64,000 nt of DNA from CAZEVY01 sp964515555. Lineage in GTDB: Bacteria > Acidobacteriota > Terriglobia > Bryobacterales > Bryobacteraceae. Under the pieces are notes generated by a model. The model ran no database searches. It was given only the letters and a program-made list of their open reading frames with translations, and was not told the origin of the DNA. The translations under genes were made by a program, and so were the position numbers. The stretch covers positions 6,046-70,045 of the forward strand of contig CAZEVY010000019.1 in the NCBI GenBank assembly GCA_964515555.1. The letters run 5' to 3'. This document shows, piece by piece, positions 15,386-24,226 of this stretch (its first letter is position 1; the number at the start of each line of letters is the position of its first letter).

Positions 15386-16309
15386 GTGCAACCTTCGCCC
15401 TGGCTCCACCGCTACGCGATCGTCGTAGCGGCGGCGACGCTGTTCCTATTGATCGCAGGCGGCCTCGTGACCAGCAACGAGGCCGGCCTCTCGGTCCCCG
15501 ACTGGCCGCTGTCGTACGGCAAAGTGATGCCGGAGATGACGGGCGGCATCTTCTACGAGCACGGCCACCGCATGGTGGCGTCGACGGTCGGATTCCTGAC
15601 GATTATCCTGGCGATCTGGATCTGGCGCGCCGACGATCGGCCGTGGATGAAGCGGCTGGGCTTCGCGGCGCTGGCGGCGGTCGTCGTGCAGGGCGTGCTG
15701 GGCGGGATGACGGTGCTGTTCCTGCTGCCGAAGCCGGTCAGCATCTCGCACGCCTGCCTGGCGCAGTTGTTCTTCTCGACGACGGTGGCGATCGCGTTGT
15801 TCACCTCGCGTGAGTGGCGCGGAGGACCGCTCCCTGACGGTCGCGGGTCGCAAAGCGACGGTCGCGGCTCGGAAACCGGTCCTGAGCCGGGCGCGGAAGG
15901 ACTCCTCTGGATGGCGATCGCGGTTCCCGCGGTGCTGTTCGTGCAGATCGCGCTCGGCGCCGCGTACCGGCACAAGGCGATCGACCTGGTCCCGCATATC
16001 CTCGGCGGCGTGGCAGCCGCGGGAGCCGTGCTGTCGGCGGCGTATCACGCGATCACGCGGCACGCCTCTCATGCGCCGCTGCGGCGCGCGACGCTGACGA
16101 TGGTCGCGGTGACGATGGCGCAGGTGTTCCTGGGCATCGGCGCCTACATGACGCGCGTGGCGACGGCGGGCGCGCCCCAGCCGATGCCGTCCATGGTAAT
16201 GTTGACTGTTGCCCACGTGGCGATGGGCGGTCTGACGCTGGCCTCCGGCGTTGTTTTCGGACTCCAGGCCGCGCGCCACGTGCGGCCGGCGCGATACGCA
16301 GTCACATGA
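15386..16309 (+). CDS. ctaA: Haem A synthase (COX15/CtaA family)
   Basis: The 307-residue membrane protein has about eight transmembrane helices. It contains the family blocks GGLVTSNEAGLSVPDWPLSY, FYEHGHRMVAS, SHACLAQLFF and AYRHKAIDLVPH, with the haem-ligand histidines. It converts haem O to haem A for aa3-type oxidases. The GTG start follows GGAGA. A cytoplasmic loop (residues 147-171) holds the low-complexity stretch GPLPDGRGSQSDGRGSETGP, which is not part of the family and matches a dispersed DNA repeat. The end overlaps ctaB by 4 bp. Confidence 0.92.
   Translation: MQPSPWLHRYAIVVAAATLFLLIAGGLVTSNEAGLSVPDWPLSYGKVMPEMTGGIFYEHGHRMVASTVGFLTIILAIWIWRADDRPWMKRLGFAALAAVVVQGVLGGMTVLFLLPKPVSISHACLAQLFFSTTVAIALFTSREWRGGPLPDGRGSQSDGRGSETGPEPGAEGLLWMAIAVPAVLFVQIALGAAYRHKAIDLVPHILGGVAAAGAVLSAAYHAITRHASHAPLRRATLTMVAVTMAQVFLGIGAYMTRVATAGAPQPMPSMVMLTVAHVAMGGLTLASGVVFGLQAARHVRPARYAVT
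15821..15895 (+). repeat. Dispersed GC-rich repeat inserted in ctaA, copy B
   Basis: Two units of GACGGTCGCGG(G/C)TCG are visible at 15836-15850 and 15857-15871. It stays in frame and encodes PDGRGSQSDGRGSE. TCGCGGCTCGGAAAC is shared with the intergenic copy at 14291-14323. Confidence 0.6.
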
Positions 16310-17160
16310 ACGCCTACCTCGAGCTCACCAAGCCAAGCATCACCTGGCTCATCCTGATGAGCACCGGCGTCGGGTACGTGTTCGGCGCGGGCGGCTCCTG
16401 GAACTGGCTCCTGATTCTGCACACGCTGATCGGCACGGGACTGATCGCCTCGGGCACGGCGGCGCTGAACCAGTGGGCCGAGTGGCGTTCGGACGCGCTG
16501 ATGCGGCGGACGCTGGCGAGGCCGATCCCGTCGGGCCGCGTGACGCCCTCGCGCGCGCTGGCGTTCGGCGCGGCCATCGCCGCTCTCGGGTTCGCGGAGC
16601 TGGCGCTGGCGGTGAATCCGCTCACCGGACTGCTGGGGCTGTTCACGCTGGCGAGCTACCTGTTCATATACACGCCGCTCAAGAGCCGGTCGCCGCACGC
16701 GACCACCATCGGCGCGGTGCCGGGGGCGATGCCGCCGCTGATCGGCTACGCGGCCGCGAGCGGCACACTGACTGCCGAGGCCTTCGTGCTGTTCGCGATT
16801 CTGTTCCTGTGGCAGTTCCCGCACTTCCAGTCGATCGCCTGGATGTACCGCGACGACTACGCGCGAGCGGGCATCCGCATGCTGCCGGTGGTGGAGCCGG
16901 ACGGGGCGTCGACGGCCCGGCAGATTCTGGCCGCGTCGGTGGTGTTGATTCCGGTAAGCCTCCTGCCGTCGATTCTGAACATGAGCGGCTGGATCTACGC
17001 GATCGGCGCGCTGACGCTGGGAGTGGCGTTCCTCTACGCGGGTTGGCGCGTGGCGAGCGAGAAGACGCTCGTGCGGGCGCGCGGCGTGCTGATGACGTCG
17101 ATTGTCTACCTGCCGGTGCTGTACGGGCTGATGGTGCTGGACGGGCCCATCCTGCGCTAA
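16306..17160 (+). CDS. ctaB: Protohaem IX farnesyltransferase (haem O synthase)
   Basis: The 284-residue UbiA-family membrane protein has the first prenyl-diphosphate motif as NQWAEWRSDALMRRT at about residues 46-60 and the second region near FQSIAWMYRDDYARAGIRML. LTKPSITWLILMSTGVGY is the family N-terminus. It makes haem O, the substrate of CtaA. It overlaps ctaA by 4 bp. No oxidase subunit gene is present in the window. Confidence 0.95.
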   Translation: MNAYLELTKPSITWLILMSTGVGYVFGAGGSWNWLLILHTLIGTGLIASGTAALNQWAEWRSDALMRRTLARPIPSGRVTPSRALAFGAAIAALGFAELALAVNPLTGLLGLFTLASYLFIYTPLKSRSPHATTIGAVPGAMPPLIGYAAASGTLTAEAFVLFAILFLWQFPHFQSIAWMYRDDYARAGIRMLPVVEPDGASTARQILAASVVLIPVSLLPSILNMSGWIYAIGALTLGVAFLYAGWRVASEKTLVRARGVLMTSIVYLPVLYGLMVLDGPILR

Positions 17161-17164
17161 ACCC

Positions 17165-19810
17165 GTGCCACTCGAGCCGGGATTCCGATTCGGCCCCTAC
17201 GAGATCACCGGAGCGCTCGGCGCCGGGGGCATGGGCGAGGTCTACCGCGCCCGCGACACACGGCTCGACCGCACCGTCGCCATCAAAGTCCTCTCCGAGC
17301 AGCGCTCCGACTTGCGGCAGCGCTTCGAGCGCGAAGCGCGCGCCGTCTCCAGCCTGAATCATCCGAACATCTGCGCCCTTTACGACGTCGGGCGCGAGCA
17401 CGACCTCGACTACCTCGTCATGGAGTACCTGGAGGGCGAGACTGTGCAGGCGCGCCTCCAGAAAGGCCCGATGCCGTTGGCTGACGCCCTGCGCCACGCC
17501 GTCCGGATCGCCGACGCGCTGGATCACGCGCATCGCGCCGGGTTCACGCATCGCGACCTGAAGCCCGCCAACGTGATGCTGACGCGCGCGGGGGCGAAGC
17601 TCCTCGACTTCGGGCTCGCCAAGCCGCGCGCGGCGTCGGGCGACAACGTGCTCGCGACGCAGACGGTGCTCACCGCCGAGGGGACCATCGCCGGGACGCT
17701 GCAATACATGGCGCCCGAGCAACTGCACGGCAAGGAGACCGACGCGCGCAGCGACATCTTCTCGTTCGGTGCGTTGCTCTACGAGATGATCTCAGGACGC
17801 GCGGCCTTCGCCGCGTCGACGCCCGCCAGCGTGATCGCGGCGATTCTCGACTCCGAGCCGCCGCCGTTTTCGGCGATGCAGGTGGTCGCGCCGGCGGCGC
17901 TCGACCGGCTGATCCGCCGGTGTCTGAAGAAGGACCCGGAGCAGCGGTGGCAGTCGGCGCGCGACCTGGCGATCGAGCTGGAGTGGATCGGCGAGGCGCG
18001 CGAGGAGCAGGCCGCCGCAACGGCGAGGCCGCCGTCGCGAATGCCGTGGATCGCGGCGGCGGTGCTGCTGATCGCGGCGGTCGCCGGCTGGGTGTTCGGG
18101 CTGCGGCGCGGATCGGCGGGTGCGGCCACGGCCTACGAGTTCGCGGTGCTGCCGCCGGCGGGCGCGAGCTTCGTGTTCGGAACCAACTCCGGCGGCAGCG
18201 CGATATCGCCGGACGGGCGCACGCTGGCGTTCGTCGGCAACAAGGGCGGCAAGGCGTCGCTGTGGCTGCGACGGCTCGATTCACTCGATGCGCGCGAGCT
18301 GCCGCAGACCGACGGGGCCTATTATCCGTTCTGGTCGCCCGACAGCCGCTTCGTCGGCTTCTTCACCGAAAACAAGATGAAGAAGCTGGACTTGAGCGGA
18401 TCGGTGGGGACGCCGGAGGTTATCTGCGACGCAGGGGAAGGACGCGGCGCGGCCTGGAGTCCCACGGGCGTCATCATCTTCAGCTTCGGCGGGCCCGGCG
18501 GCGTGCTGCATCGCGTGGCGGCATCCGGGGGGAGACCCGAGTCGTTCGGCAAAGTGAATCGGGAGCGTGGCGAGCTGGGGCATCGCTGGCCGCACTTCCT
18601 ACCCGACGGGAAACGCTTCGTCGTGAATCTGCGAACGACGTCGCCGCAGACGACCGGCATCTTTCTAGGTTCGCTCGAGGCGCCCGGCGAGATGACGATG
18701 ATCTCGCCGGGCCTGAAGGCGATGTACGCACCGCCGGCCGGCGGGCGCCCGGGCTACCTGGTGTACGCGCGCGGCCGGCAACTCGTCGCGCAGGTTTTCG
18801 AGCCCGATCGCAAGCGCGTCGAGGGGCCGGCGCTCGCGGTGGCCGACGTCGGATTTCTCTCCAGCATGGGGACTGCGAATTATTCGCTCTCGGCCAACGG
18901 CGTGCTCGCCTACGGCTCCACAGGCTTTCCGGCGACTCAGCTGACCTGGTTCAGCCGCGAGGGCAAACCGGTCGGCACGGTGGGCCCGGCGGCGTCCTGG
19001 CTCTCGGTGAATCTGTCGCCGGATCAACGTTCGGCGGCGATGTGGCAGGAGGACGCCGCGGCGATCAACCAGGACATATGGCTGGCGGAGACCGGCCGCG
19101 ACGCCATCACGCGGCTGACCTCGCATCCGCTCGTCGAGGCGATGCCGACGTGGTCGCCCGATGGAGCGAGCATTGTGGTCGGCGCGGTCCGCGCGGGTCC
19201 TCCGAATCTCATGTTGATTCCGCTGCGGGGCCCGGGCGACGGCGAGTTTCTCCTGAAGCCGCGGGAGACGCGGATTCCGAGTGACTGGTCGCCCGACGGG
19301 CGGCACATTCTCTACTCGTCGCTCTCGCCCACGTCGTCGTTCGACGTGCTCTCGCTGGCGCTGCCCGAACGCGTGGAGAAGCCGTTCGTGCAGACGGAAT
19401 TCATGGAAGCGGAGGCGAAATTTTCGCCGGACGGAAAGTGGGTGGCGTATGCGTCCAACGATTCGGGACGCCCCGAGGTCTATGTGCAGCGCTTTCCGGC
19501 CGGCGGCGACAAGGCGAGGATCTCGGCGGGCGGCGGCACGCAGCCGCGCTGGCGGCGGGACGGCCGCGAGATGTACTTCATCTCTCCGGACGGGACGCTG
19601 ATGGCGGTCGACGTGAAGTTGGGGGAGCGGCTGGAGGCGGGCGCGCCGCGCGCGCTGTTCCGCACGAACACGCCCTTCCAGTCGGCTCTGGCGGTGGGGA
19701 TGAACTACGACGTGGCCCGCGACGGGCAGCGGTTCCTGGTCAATACGCTGGCGAATGAGCTGGCGCCGATGACCGTGGTGGTCGACTGGACGCGGCGGTT
19801 GGGGAAGTAG
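17165..19810 (+). CDS. Membrane Ser/Thr protein kinase with PD40 propeller sensor
   Basis: The 881-residue protein has a Hanks-type kinase domain (about residues 10-275): glycine loop GALGAGGMGEV at 16-26, K41 in VAIK, HRDLKPAN with D131, DFG at 148-150 and APE at 183-185. One transmembrane helix follows at about 294-313. The outer part (about 320-880) has repeats such as SAISPDGRTLAFVG, FWSPDSRFVGFF and KFSPDGKWVAYASNDSGRPE, which are WD40-like PD40/TolB-type propeller blades. The architecture is that of a transmembrane receptor kinase. The GTG start is 4 bp after the ctaB stop, so it may be co-transcribed. The ligand is unknown. Confidence 0.93.
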   Translation: MPLEPGFRFGPYEITGALGAGGMGEVYRARDTRLDRTVAIKVLSEQRSDLRQRFEREARAVSSLNHPNICALYDVGREHDLDYLVMEYLEGETVQARLQKGPMPLADALRHAVRIADALDHAHRAGFTHRDLKPANVMLTRAGAKLLDFGLAKPRAASGDNVLATQTVLTAEGTIAGTLQYMAPEQLHGKETDARSDIFSFGALLYEMISGRAAFAASTPASVIAAILDSEPPPFSAMQVVAPAALDRLIRRCLKKDPEQRWQSARDLAIELEWIGEAREEQAAATARPPSRMPWIAAAVLLIAAVAGWVFGLRRGSAGAATAYEFAVLPPAGASFVFGTNSGGSAISPDGRTLAFVGNKGGKASLWLRRLDSLDARELPQTDGAYYPFWSPDSRFVGFFTENKMKKLDLSGSVGTPEVICDAGEGRGAAWSPTGVIIFSFGGPGGVLHRVAASGGRPESFGKVNRERGELGHRWPHFLPDGKRFVVNLRTTSPQTTGIFLGSLEAPGEMTMISPGLKAMYAPPAGGRPGYLVYARGRQLVAQVFEPDRKRVEGPALAVADVGFLSSMGTANYSLSANGVLAYGSTGFPATQLTWFSREGKPVGTVGPAASWLSVNLSPDQRSAAMWQEDAAAINQDIWLAETGRDAITRLTSHPLVEAMPTWSPDGASIVVGAVRAGPPNLMLIPLRGPGDGEFLLKPRETRIPSDWSPDGRHILYSSLSPTSSFDVLSLALPERVEKPFVQTEFMEAEAKFSPDGKWVAYASNDSGRPEVYVQRFPAGGDKARISAGGGTQPRWRRDGREMYFISPDGTLMAVDVKLGERLEAGAPRALFRTNTPFQSALAVGMNYDVARDGQRFLVNTLANELAPMTVVVDWTRRLGK

Positions 19811-19817
19811 CGGGCTC

Positions 19818-19949
19818 TTATCGCGCCTTGCGTGGCCTGGAGGACGCGGCTTCCGCTTCCCGACGTTTCAAATCGGCGAACAGCCGATCCAAGTCGTATC
19901 CATGCTCGGCGGCGTACCGGTCACGGACCGCGTACACCTCGGCCAACAC
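19818..19949 (-). CDS. Small antitoxin-like companion of the broken PIN gene
   Basis: The 43-residue form starts at a GTG 9 bp after AAGGAG. It reads VLAEVYAVRDRYAAEHGYDL then DRLFADLKRREAEAASSRPR, ending KAR. The pattern (EVxxxRDxxAxxxxYDLDxLFxDLKRxE) is that of small proteins found just downstream of PIN-domain genes. An in-frame ATG at 20012 would add 21 residues and overlap the PIN gene. An antitoxin role is inferred from position and size only. Confidence 0.5.
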   Translation of the reverse strand: MLAEVYAVRDRYAAEHGYDLDRLFADLKRREAEAASSRPRKAR

Positions 19950-19962
19950 CTGGTCCGACTCC

Positions 19963-20437
19963 TTACGACATGAGTTGTTCGGGCGTGCAGATTCGCGTTT
20001 TCGTGTAGCCATGGCGTTCGAGAATCCTTCCACGTGCGATCGGATCTTGACGTTCGCAATATGACGGAAGTTCCAGGTCAGAAGATAGTCGCATTGGCTG
20101 ACCGCTGCCGCCGCGATGTGCACCGCATCCGGCCCAGACGCTCCGGTACTCCGCCTGGAACCACGAGCAGTTTCGCCACCTTCAGTATCTCGCTTTCGAG
20201 CGGGAATAATGACGCCTCCTGGAGCAGCGTCCGCCGCCGCCCGACGAGCTCCGGATCTCCGCGCTCGCACTCTGTCTCGACCAACTGTGAAATCACCAGG
20301 CGGAACTGTTGACGCTCGGTGTCCCACCGGCGCCGGGTGACTAGCTGACGGCCTAACGTAACCGGATCTCTGCTCGGTCGGGCGGCCAGATAGCTCAGTA
20401 CGCTGGTCTCCAGGTAGACTCTCCGTTTCTCCGCCAC
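19963..20437 (-). pseudogene. PIN-domain protein broken by two frameshifts
   Basis: The first frame (from 20437) reads MAEKRRVYLETSVLSYLAAR then QFRLVISQLVETECERGDPE and VAKLLVVPGGVPER. The next part, SGPDAVHIAAAAVSQCDYLL then TWNFRHIANVKIRS, is in a second frame from about 20150. The end LERHGYTKTRICTPEQLMS is in a third frame from about 20025, with TAA at 19963-19965. Each break equals one missing base. The acidic residues of a PIN nuclease are split across frames, so no full-length product is expected from this sequence. Confidence 0.7.
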
Positions 20438-20546
20438 CGCACATCGAGTTTACCAGTCGCGGATATCGGGGCGATCAAGAGAAGCCGAGCATGGGTCGCG
20501 GCGATTGGGGAAGTAACTCCGCCTCAGCGACGGCGGCGGAACACAG

Positions 20547-22649
20547 TCACTCGCGCGGCAGCGCGAACGCCAGGTACGACCCGCCCGACGGCGCGCCCGA
20601 CTTCCCTCCCCCGGCGCCGATCACCACGAACTGACGGCCGCCCGCCTCGTACACGGCCGGCGTGGCGTTGCCGGCGAACGGCAGCGTCGTCTCCCAGAGC
20701 AGCTCGCCGGTCGACTTGTCGTAGGCGCGGAACTTGCGGTCGTGGTTGGTGGCGCCGATGAACAGCAGGCCGCCGGCGGTGGCGACGGGACCGCCGTAAT
20801 TCTCGGTCCCGGTGTTGCGCAGTCCCTTGGCGGCCAGCTCGGGGAACTCGCCGAACGGGATGCGCCAGGCGTACTCGCCGGTGTCGAGATTGATCGCGTT
20901 CAGCGTGCCCCATGGCGGCTCGATGGCCGGGTAGCCGTCCGGGTCGAGGAACTTGTTGTAGCCGTCGATGGTGTATTTCGAATCCATCTCGGGCGGAAGC
21001 TGCGCGACGCCTTCGATGCGCGCATCGTCGCCCGAGAGCAGGAAGCGCGCGATGGCAGACGCGCCGCGCTCGCCGAGAAACGCCGCCGCCGGCATGCGGC
21101 CGCTGCCCTTGAGGATCAGGTCGCGCATCGATTCGACGGAAAATCTCGCGGCGAGTCCGACCACGGCGGGGAAATCGGGCGGCGTGCCCTTGCCGTCGTC
21201 GCGATGACAGCCGGCGCACTGGCGGCGGTAGAGCTGCCGCGCCGTGGTCGTCTGGCGCGCGCGCGGGACGAGCCGCAAGATCCAGGCCATCTCGTTGGAG
21301 TTGACGTAGAACAGTCCCGTGGCGGGGTCGAAGGACTGTCCGCCCCACTCGCCGCCGCCGTCGAAGCCGGGAAACACGAAGGTCCCCTCGAAGCCCGGCG
21401 GCGTGAACTGGGGTCCACTGCGAGTCCTGCGAAAGATATCGAGCACCGCCTTGTGCGCCTCAGGCGTGCGTTTTGTCAGTATCGCCTCGGTGATCTCCTG
21501 GCGCGCGAAGGGCGCGGGCTTCACGGGAAGCGGCTGCGAGGCCGCCAGCAGCTCGCCGTCGACGTCGGATCGCGGCGCCGGATGGTACTCGATCGGGAAC
21601 AGCGGCTTGCCGGTCTCGCGCTCGAAGACAAACACGTGACCCGACTTGGTGACCTGCGCCACAGCGTCGACGAGCTTGCCGTCGCGGCGCACGGTGACCA
21701 GGATCGGCTGGATCGGAAGATCGCGGTCCCAGACGTCGTGCTTGACCACCTGGAAGTGCCAGCGCCGTTTTCCGGTCGCGGCGTCGAGCGCGACGACGGA
21801 GTTGGCGAAGAGGTTGTCGCCGTGGCGGTTGGCGCCATAGAAGTCGAACGCCGCCGAACCGGTGGAGGCGAACACTATGCCGCGCTTGAGGTCGACGGTC
21901 ATGCCGGCCCAGGAGTTCGCCGAGCCGCTGTACTTCCAGGCGCCCGGCGGCCAGGTGTCGTGGCCGAACTCGCCGGGATGCGGGATGGTGTGGAAGCTCC
22001 AGCGCAGGGCGCCGGTGCGCGCGTCGTAAGCGCGGATGTCGCCGGGCGCGGAAGGAAGATCTTCGCCGGAGACGTTGGAGGTGATGAGCAGGTCGCGATA
22101 GACGGCGGGCGGCGTGGTCATCGAGAGGTTGAGTGTCTGCGGATCGCGGCCGAGTCCCTTGCGGAGATCCACGCTGCCGTTGACGCCGAATCCGGCGACG
22201 GGCCGGCCGGTCCTGGCATCGAGCGCGATGAGGCGCTCGCGCGCCGTGATGTAGATTCGGCCCTGCCGGTGAACGACGCCGCGGTTGCGGTACTTCCTGG
22301 GCGGCTGGCCCTCGACGGGGTTGAAGCTCCAGATCGGCTTGCCGGTGGCGGCGTCGAGGGCGACGACGCGGAGCTTAGGTGTGGTCGCGTAGAGGACGCC
22401 GGCGACGACGATGGGATTGCACTGCATCTCGGAGCCGCGGAACTCGTCGCCGGAATCCCAGCGCCAGGCGAGTGTGAGCCGCTTGACGTTGTCGCGATTG
22501 ATCTGGGTGAGAGCGGAGTAGCGGATGCCGTCGGCGGCGCCGCCGTAGATGCCCCAGTCGCGGTAGCCGGTGCGTGGCGTGGCGCGGGGCTGCGCGGCGA
22601 GGAGTCCGGCGAAGAGTGCGAGGGCAGTGGCCCGCTTCAGAGCTTCCAA
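20547..22649 (-). CDS. PQQ-dependent dehydrogenase with internal c-type haem domain
   Basis: The 700-residue protein has a signal peptide (ATALALFAGLLAAQ) and a quinoprotein propeller: RDWGIYGGAADGIRYSALTQ at the start, tryptophan-docking motifs such as LDAATGKPIWSF and LDAATGKRRWHF, and the C-terminal NYGGPVATAGGLLFIGAT. A cytochrome c segment with CAGCH (in RRQCAGCHRDDGKG) is inserted near residue 485. It resembles periplasmic glucose/sugar or alcohol dehydrogenases that pass electrons through their own haem. It overlaps the upstream oxidoreductase gene by 13 bp. The substrate cannot be read from sequence. Confidence 0.9.
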   Translation of the reverse strand: MEALKRATALALFAGLLAAQPRATPRTGYRDWGIYGGAADGIRYSALTQINRDNVKRLTLAWRWDSGDEFRGSEMQCNPIVVAGVLYATTPKLRVVALDAATGKPIWSFNPVEGQPPRKYRNRGVVHRQGRIYITARERLIALDARTGRPVAGFGVNGSVDLRKGLGRDPQTLNLSMTTPPAVYRDLLITSNVSGEDLPSAPGDIRAYDARTGALRWSFHTIPHPGEFGHDTWPPGAWKYSGSANSWAGMTVDLKRGIVFASTGSAAFDFYGANRHGDNLFANSVVALDAATGKRRWHFQVVKHDVWDRDLPIQPILVTVRRDGKLVDAVAQVTKSGHVFVFERETGKPLFPIEYHPAPRSDVDGELLAASQPLPVKPAPFARQEITEAILTKRTPEAHKAVLDIFRRTRSGPQFTPPGFEGTFVFPGFDGGGEWGGQSFDPATGLFYVNSNEMAWILRLVPRARQTTTARQLYRRQCAGCHRDDGKGTPPDFPAVVGLAARFSVESMRDLILKGSGRMPAAAFLGERGASAIARFLLSGDDARIEGVAQLPPEMDSKYTIDGYNKFLDPDGYPAIEPPWGTLNAINLDTGEYAWRIPFGEFPELAAKGLRNTGTENYGGPVATAGGLLFIGATNHDRKFRAYDKSTGELLWETTLPFAGNATPAVYEAGGRQFVVIGAGGGKSGAPSGGSYLAFALPRE

Positions 22650-24181
22650 CCCTCCCGATACTCGCGCGCGAGGTATTGGTTGGCGTCGTTGGAGTTGGTG
22701 AACTTCATGCCGGTCGAGTCCCAGGCGAGCATCGGCAGGTTGCGACCGCCGCCGCCGGCAAAGGCCTTGCGGCTGACGCGCGAGGCGATCGAAGCAAGAT
22801 TCAGCCCTTCGGTGACGTTGGCGGCCCTCTGGAAATCGCCGGGCGACTCTTCGTTCTTGAGGAACGAGGTCACCCAGGCGTCGCCCATGCCGCCGCCACC
22901 ACCCCCGCCGCCGCGGCGAGCGCCCTGCTGCGGCTCGGCCGGCTTGATTCCCTTCGCTTGCTGGTAGTCCCGCATCCTTTTCTCGGGAATCAAGGCGCTA
23001 TCGAGAATAATGCCCTTGTCGCCGACGAACATCCGCCCGGTGCCGGGAAGTCCGCGGCCTTCGGCGGCCAACTCCTCGGGCAGATTCGGCCGCACGCCGC
23101 CGTCGTACCAGAAGAGCGTCAGCGGTCCCCAGGCGCCGTGCGCGGCGAACGTGAAGCGGATCTTGTTGCACTGCGGGAACGAGAAGTCGTTGGGCTGAAC
23201 GCGGCTGACGCCGCCCGAATCGACCGCGCAGTGGGCCGACACGTCGGCCTGGACGGTCGTGGGGGCCGGCAGGTCGAAGGCCGAGTAGATCGGCCACATG
23301 CTGTAGTTGCCCATGTCGGCGATGGAGCCGCCGCCGAACTCGTACCAGCCGCGAAATACGGCGTGCGTGTATTGCGGCGAGTAGGGGCGATCCGGCACCG
23401 GCCCGAGCCACAGGTCCCAGTTGAAGCTCTTCGGGACGGCGACGCGCTCGATCGGCAGCGAGGTGTAATGCGGCCAGAAGGGGCGATCGGTCCAGTTGTG
23501 GATCTCGCGCAGCGTGCCGATGGCGCCGTCGAGGATCATGCGCTTCACGTCGAGCATCGAGGCGAAGGTGTTGGCCTGGTAGGCGAGCAGATGCGTGCGC
23601 ACGCCGGTCTGGCGCTGCGTTTCGAGCACCAGCCGCAGCTCCGCCATCTTGTTGGCGACCGGCTTGTGCACGGCGACGTGCTTCTTCTTTTTCATCGCGG
23701 CGAGGGCGATGGTGGCGTGCAGATGGTCGGGCGTCATGATCTTGACGGCGTCGATGGTGCGCTCTTTTTCGAGCAGCTCGCGGAAGTCTTCGTAGGAGGC
23801 CACGCCCGAGAACTTCTCCGTGCCGCGCTTCTTCGCGTAGTACTTCTCGATGATGTCCCTGGCGACGTCGCGCCCGCATCGGATGCCGGTATAGTTGCCG
23901 CCCCAGGACGGGTCTTCGAGCGCCTGGCGGATCGAGTCGCGCAGCCCGTTCTGGTTCCAGTCGACGTAGTTGGTGTTGTCGCGCTCGGGGTCGCAGACGG
24001 CGACGATCTGCACCTGCGGATTCGCGAGCAGGCGCAGCATCTCGCGCAGGCCCTGCGTGCCGCAGCCGATGTAGGCGAGGTTGAGCTTGTCGCTGGGAGG
24101 CGTCTGCCCCTGGCCGAGGACGCTTCTCTGCACGAGCATGGCGGCGCCCGCGGCGGGCGCGATGAACTCGCGTCGATTCAT
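22637..24181 (-). CDS. Tat-exported Gfo/Idh/MocA oxidoreductase
   Basis: The 514-residue protein starts MNRREFIAPAAGAAMLVQRS, a Tat signal. The NAD-binding Rossmann segment LNLAYIGCGTQGLREM follows, and the catalytic region carries VAVHKPVANKMAEL (the family EKP lysine becomes HKP). The C-terminal domain has WYEFGGGSIADMGNYSMWPI. A run of eight glycines (RRGGGGGGGGMGD) lies near residue 420. These proteins act on sugars or glycosides. The ATG at 24181 is chosen because GGAGG lies just before it. It forms an operon with the PQQ dehydrogenase. Confidence 0.9.
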   Translation of the reverse strand: MNRREFIAPAAGAAMLVQRSVLGQGQTPPSDKLNLAYIGCGTQGLREMLRLLANPQVQIVAVCDPERDNTNYVDWNQNGLRDSIRQALEDPSWGGNYTGIRCGRDVARDIIEKYYAKKRGTEKFSGVASYEDFRELLEKERTIDAVKIMTPDHLHATIALAAMKKKKHVAVHKPVANKMAELRLVLETQRQTGVRTHLLAYQANTFASMLDVKRMILDGAIGTLREIHNWTDRPFWPHYTSLPIERVAVPKSFNWDLWLGPVPDRPYSPQYTHAVFRGWYEFGGGSIADMGNYSMWPIYSAFDLPAPTTVQADVSAHCAVDSGGVSRVQPNDFSFPQCNKIRFTFAAHGAWGPLTLFWYDGGVRPNLPEELAAEGRGLPGTGRMFVGDKGIILDSALIPEKRMRDYQQAKGIKPAEPQQGARRGGGGGGGGMGDAWVTSFLKNEESPGDFQRAANVTEGLNLASIASRVSRKAFAGGGGRNLPMLAWDSTGMKFTNSNDANQYLAREYREGWKL

Positions 24182-24226
24182 GCCGACCTCCATCGTCCGC
24201 TCCCTCTGGCCGCGGCTCGGTAGGAT

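Noticed and set aside
20742..22967. 741-codon plus-strand frame opposite the PQQ dehydrogenase
   Set aside because: It is antisense to a well-supported gene and has no domain or ribosome site.
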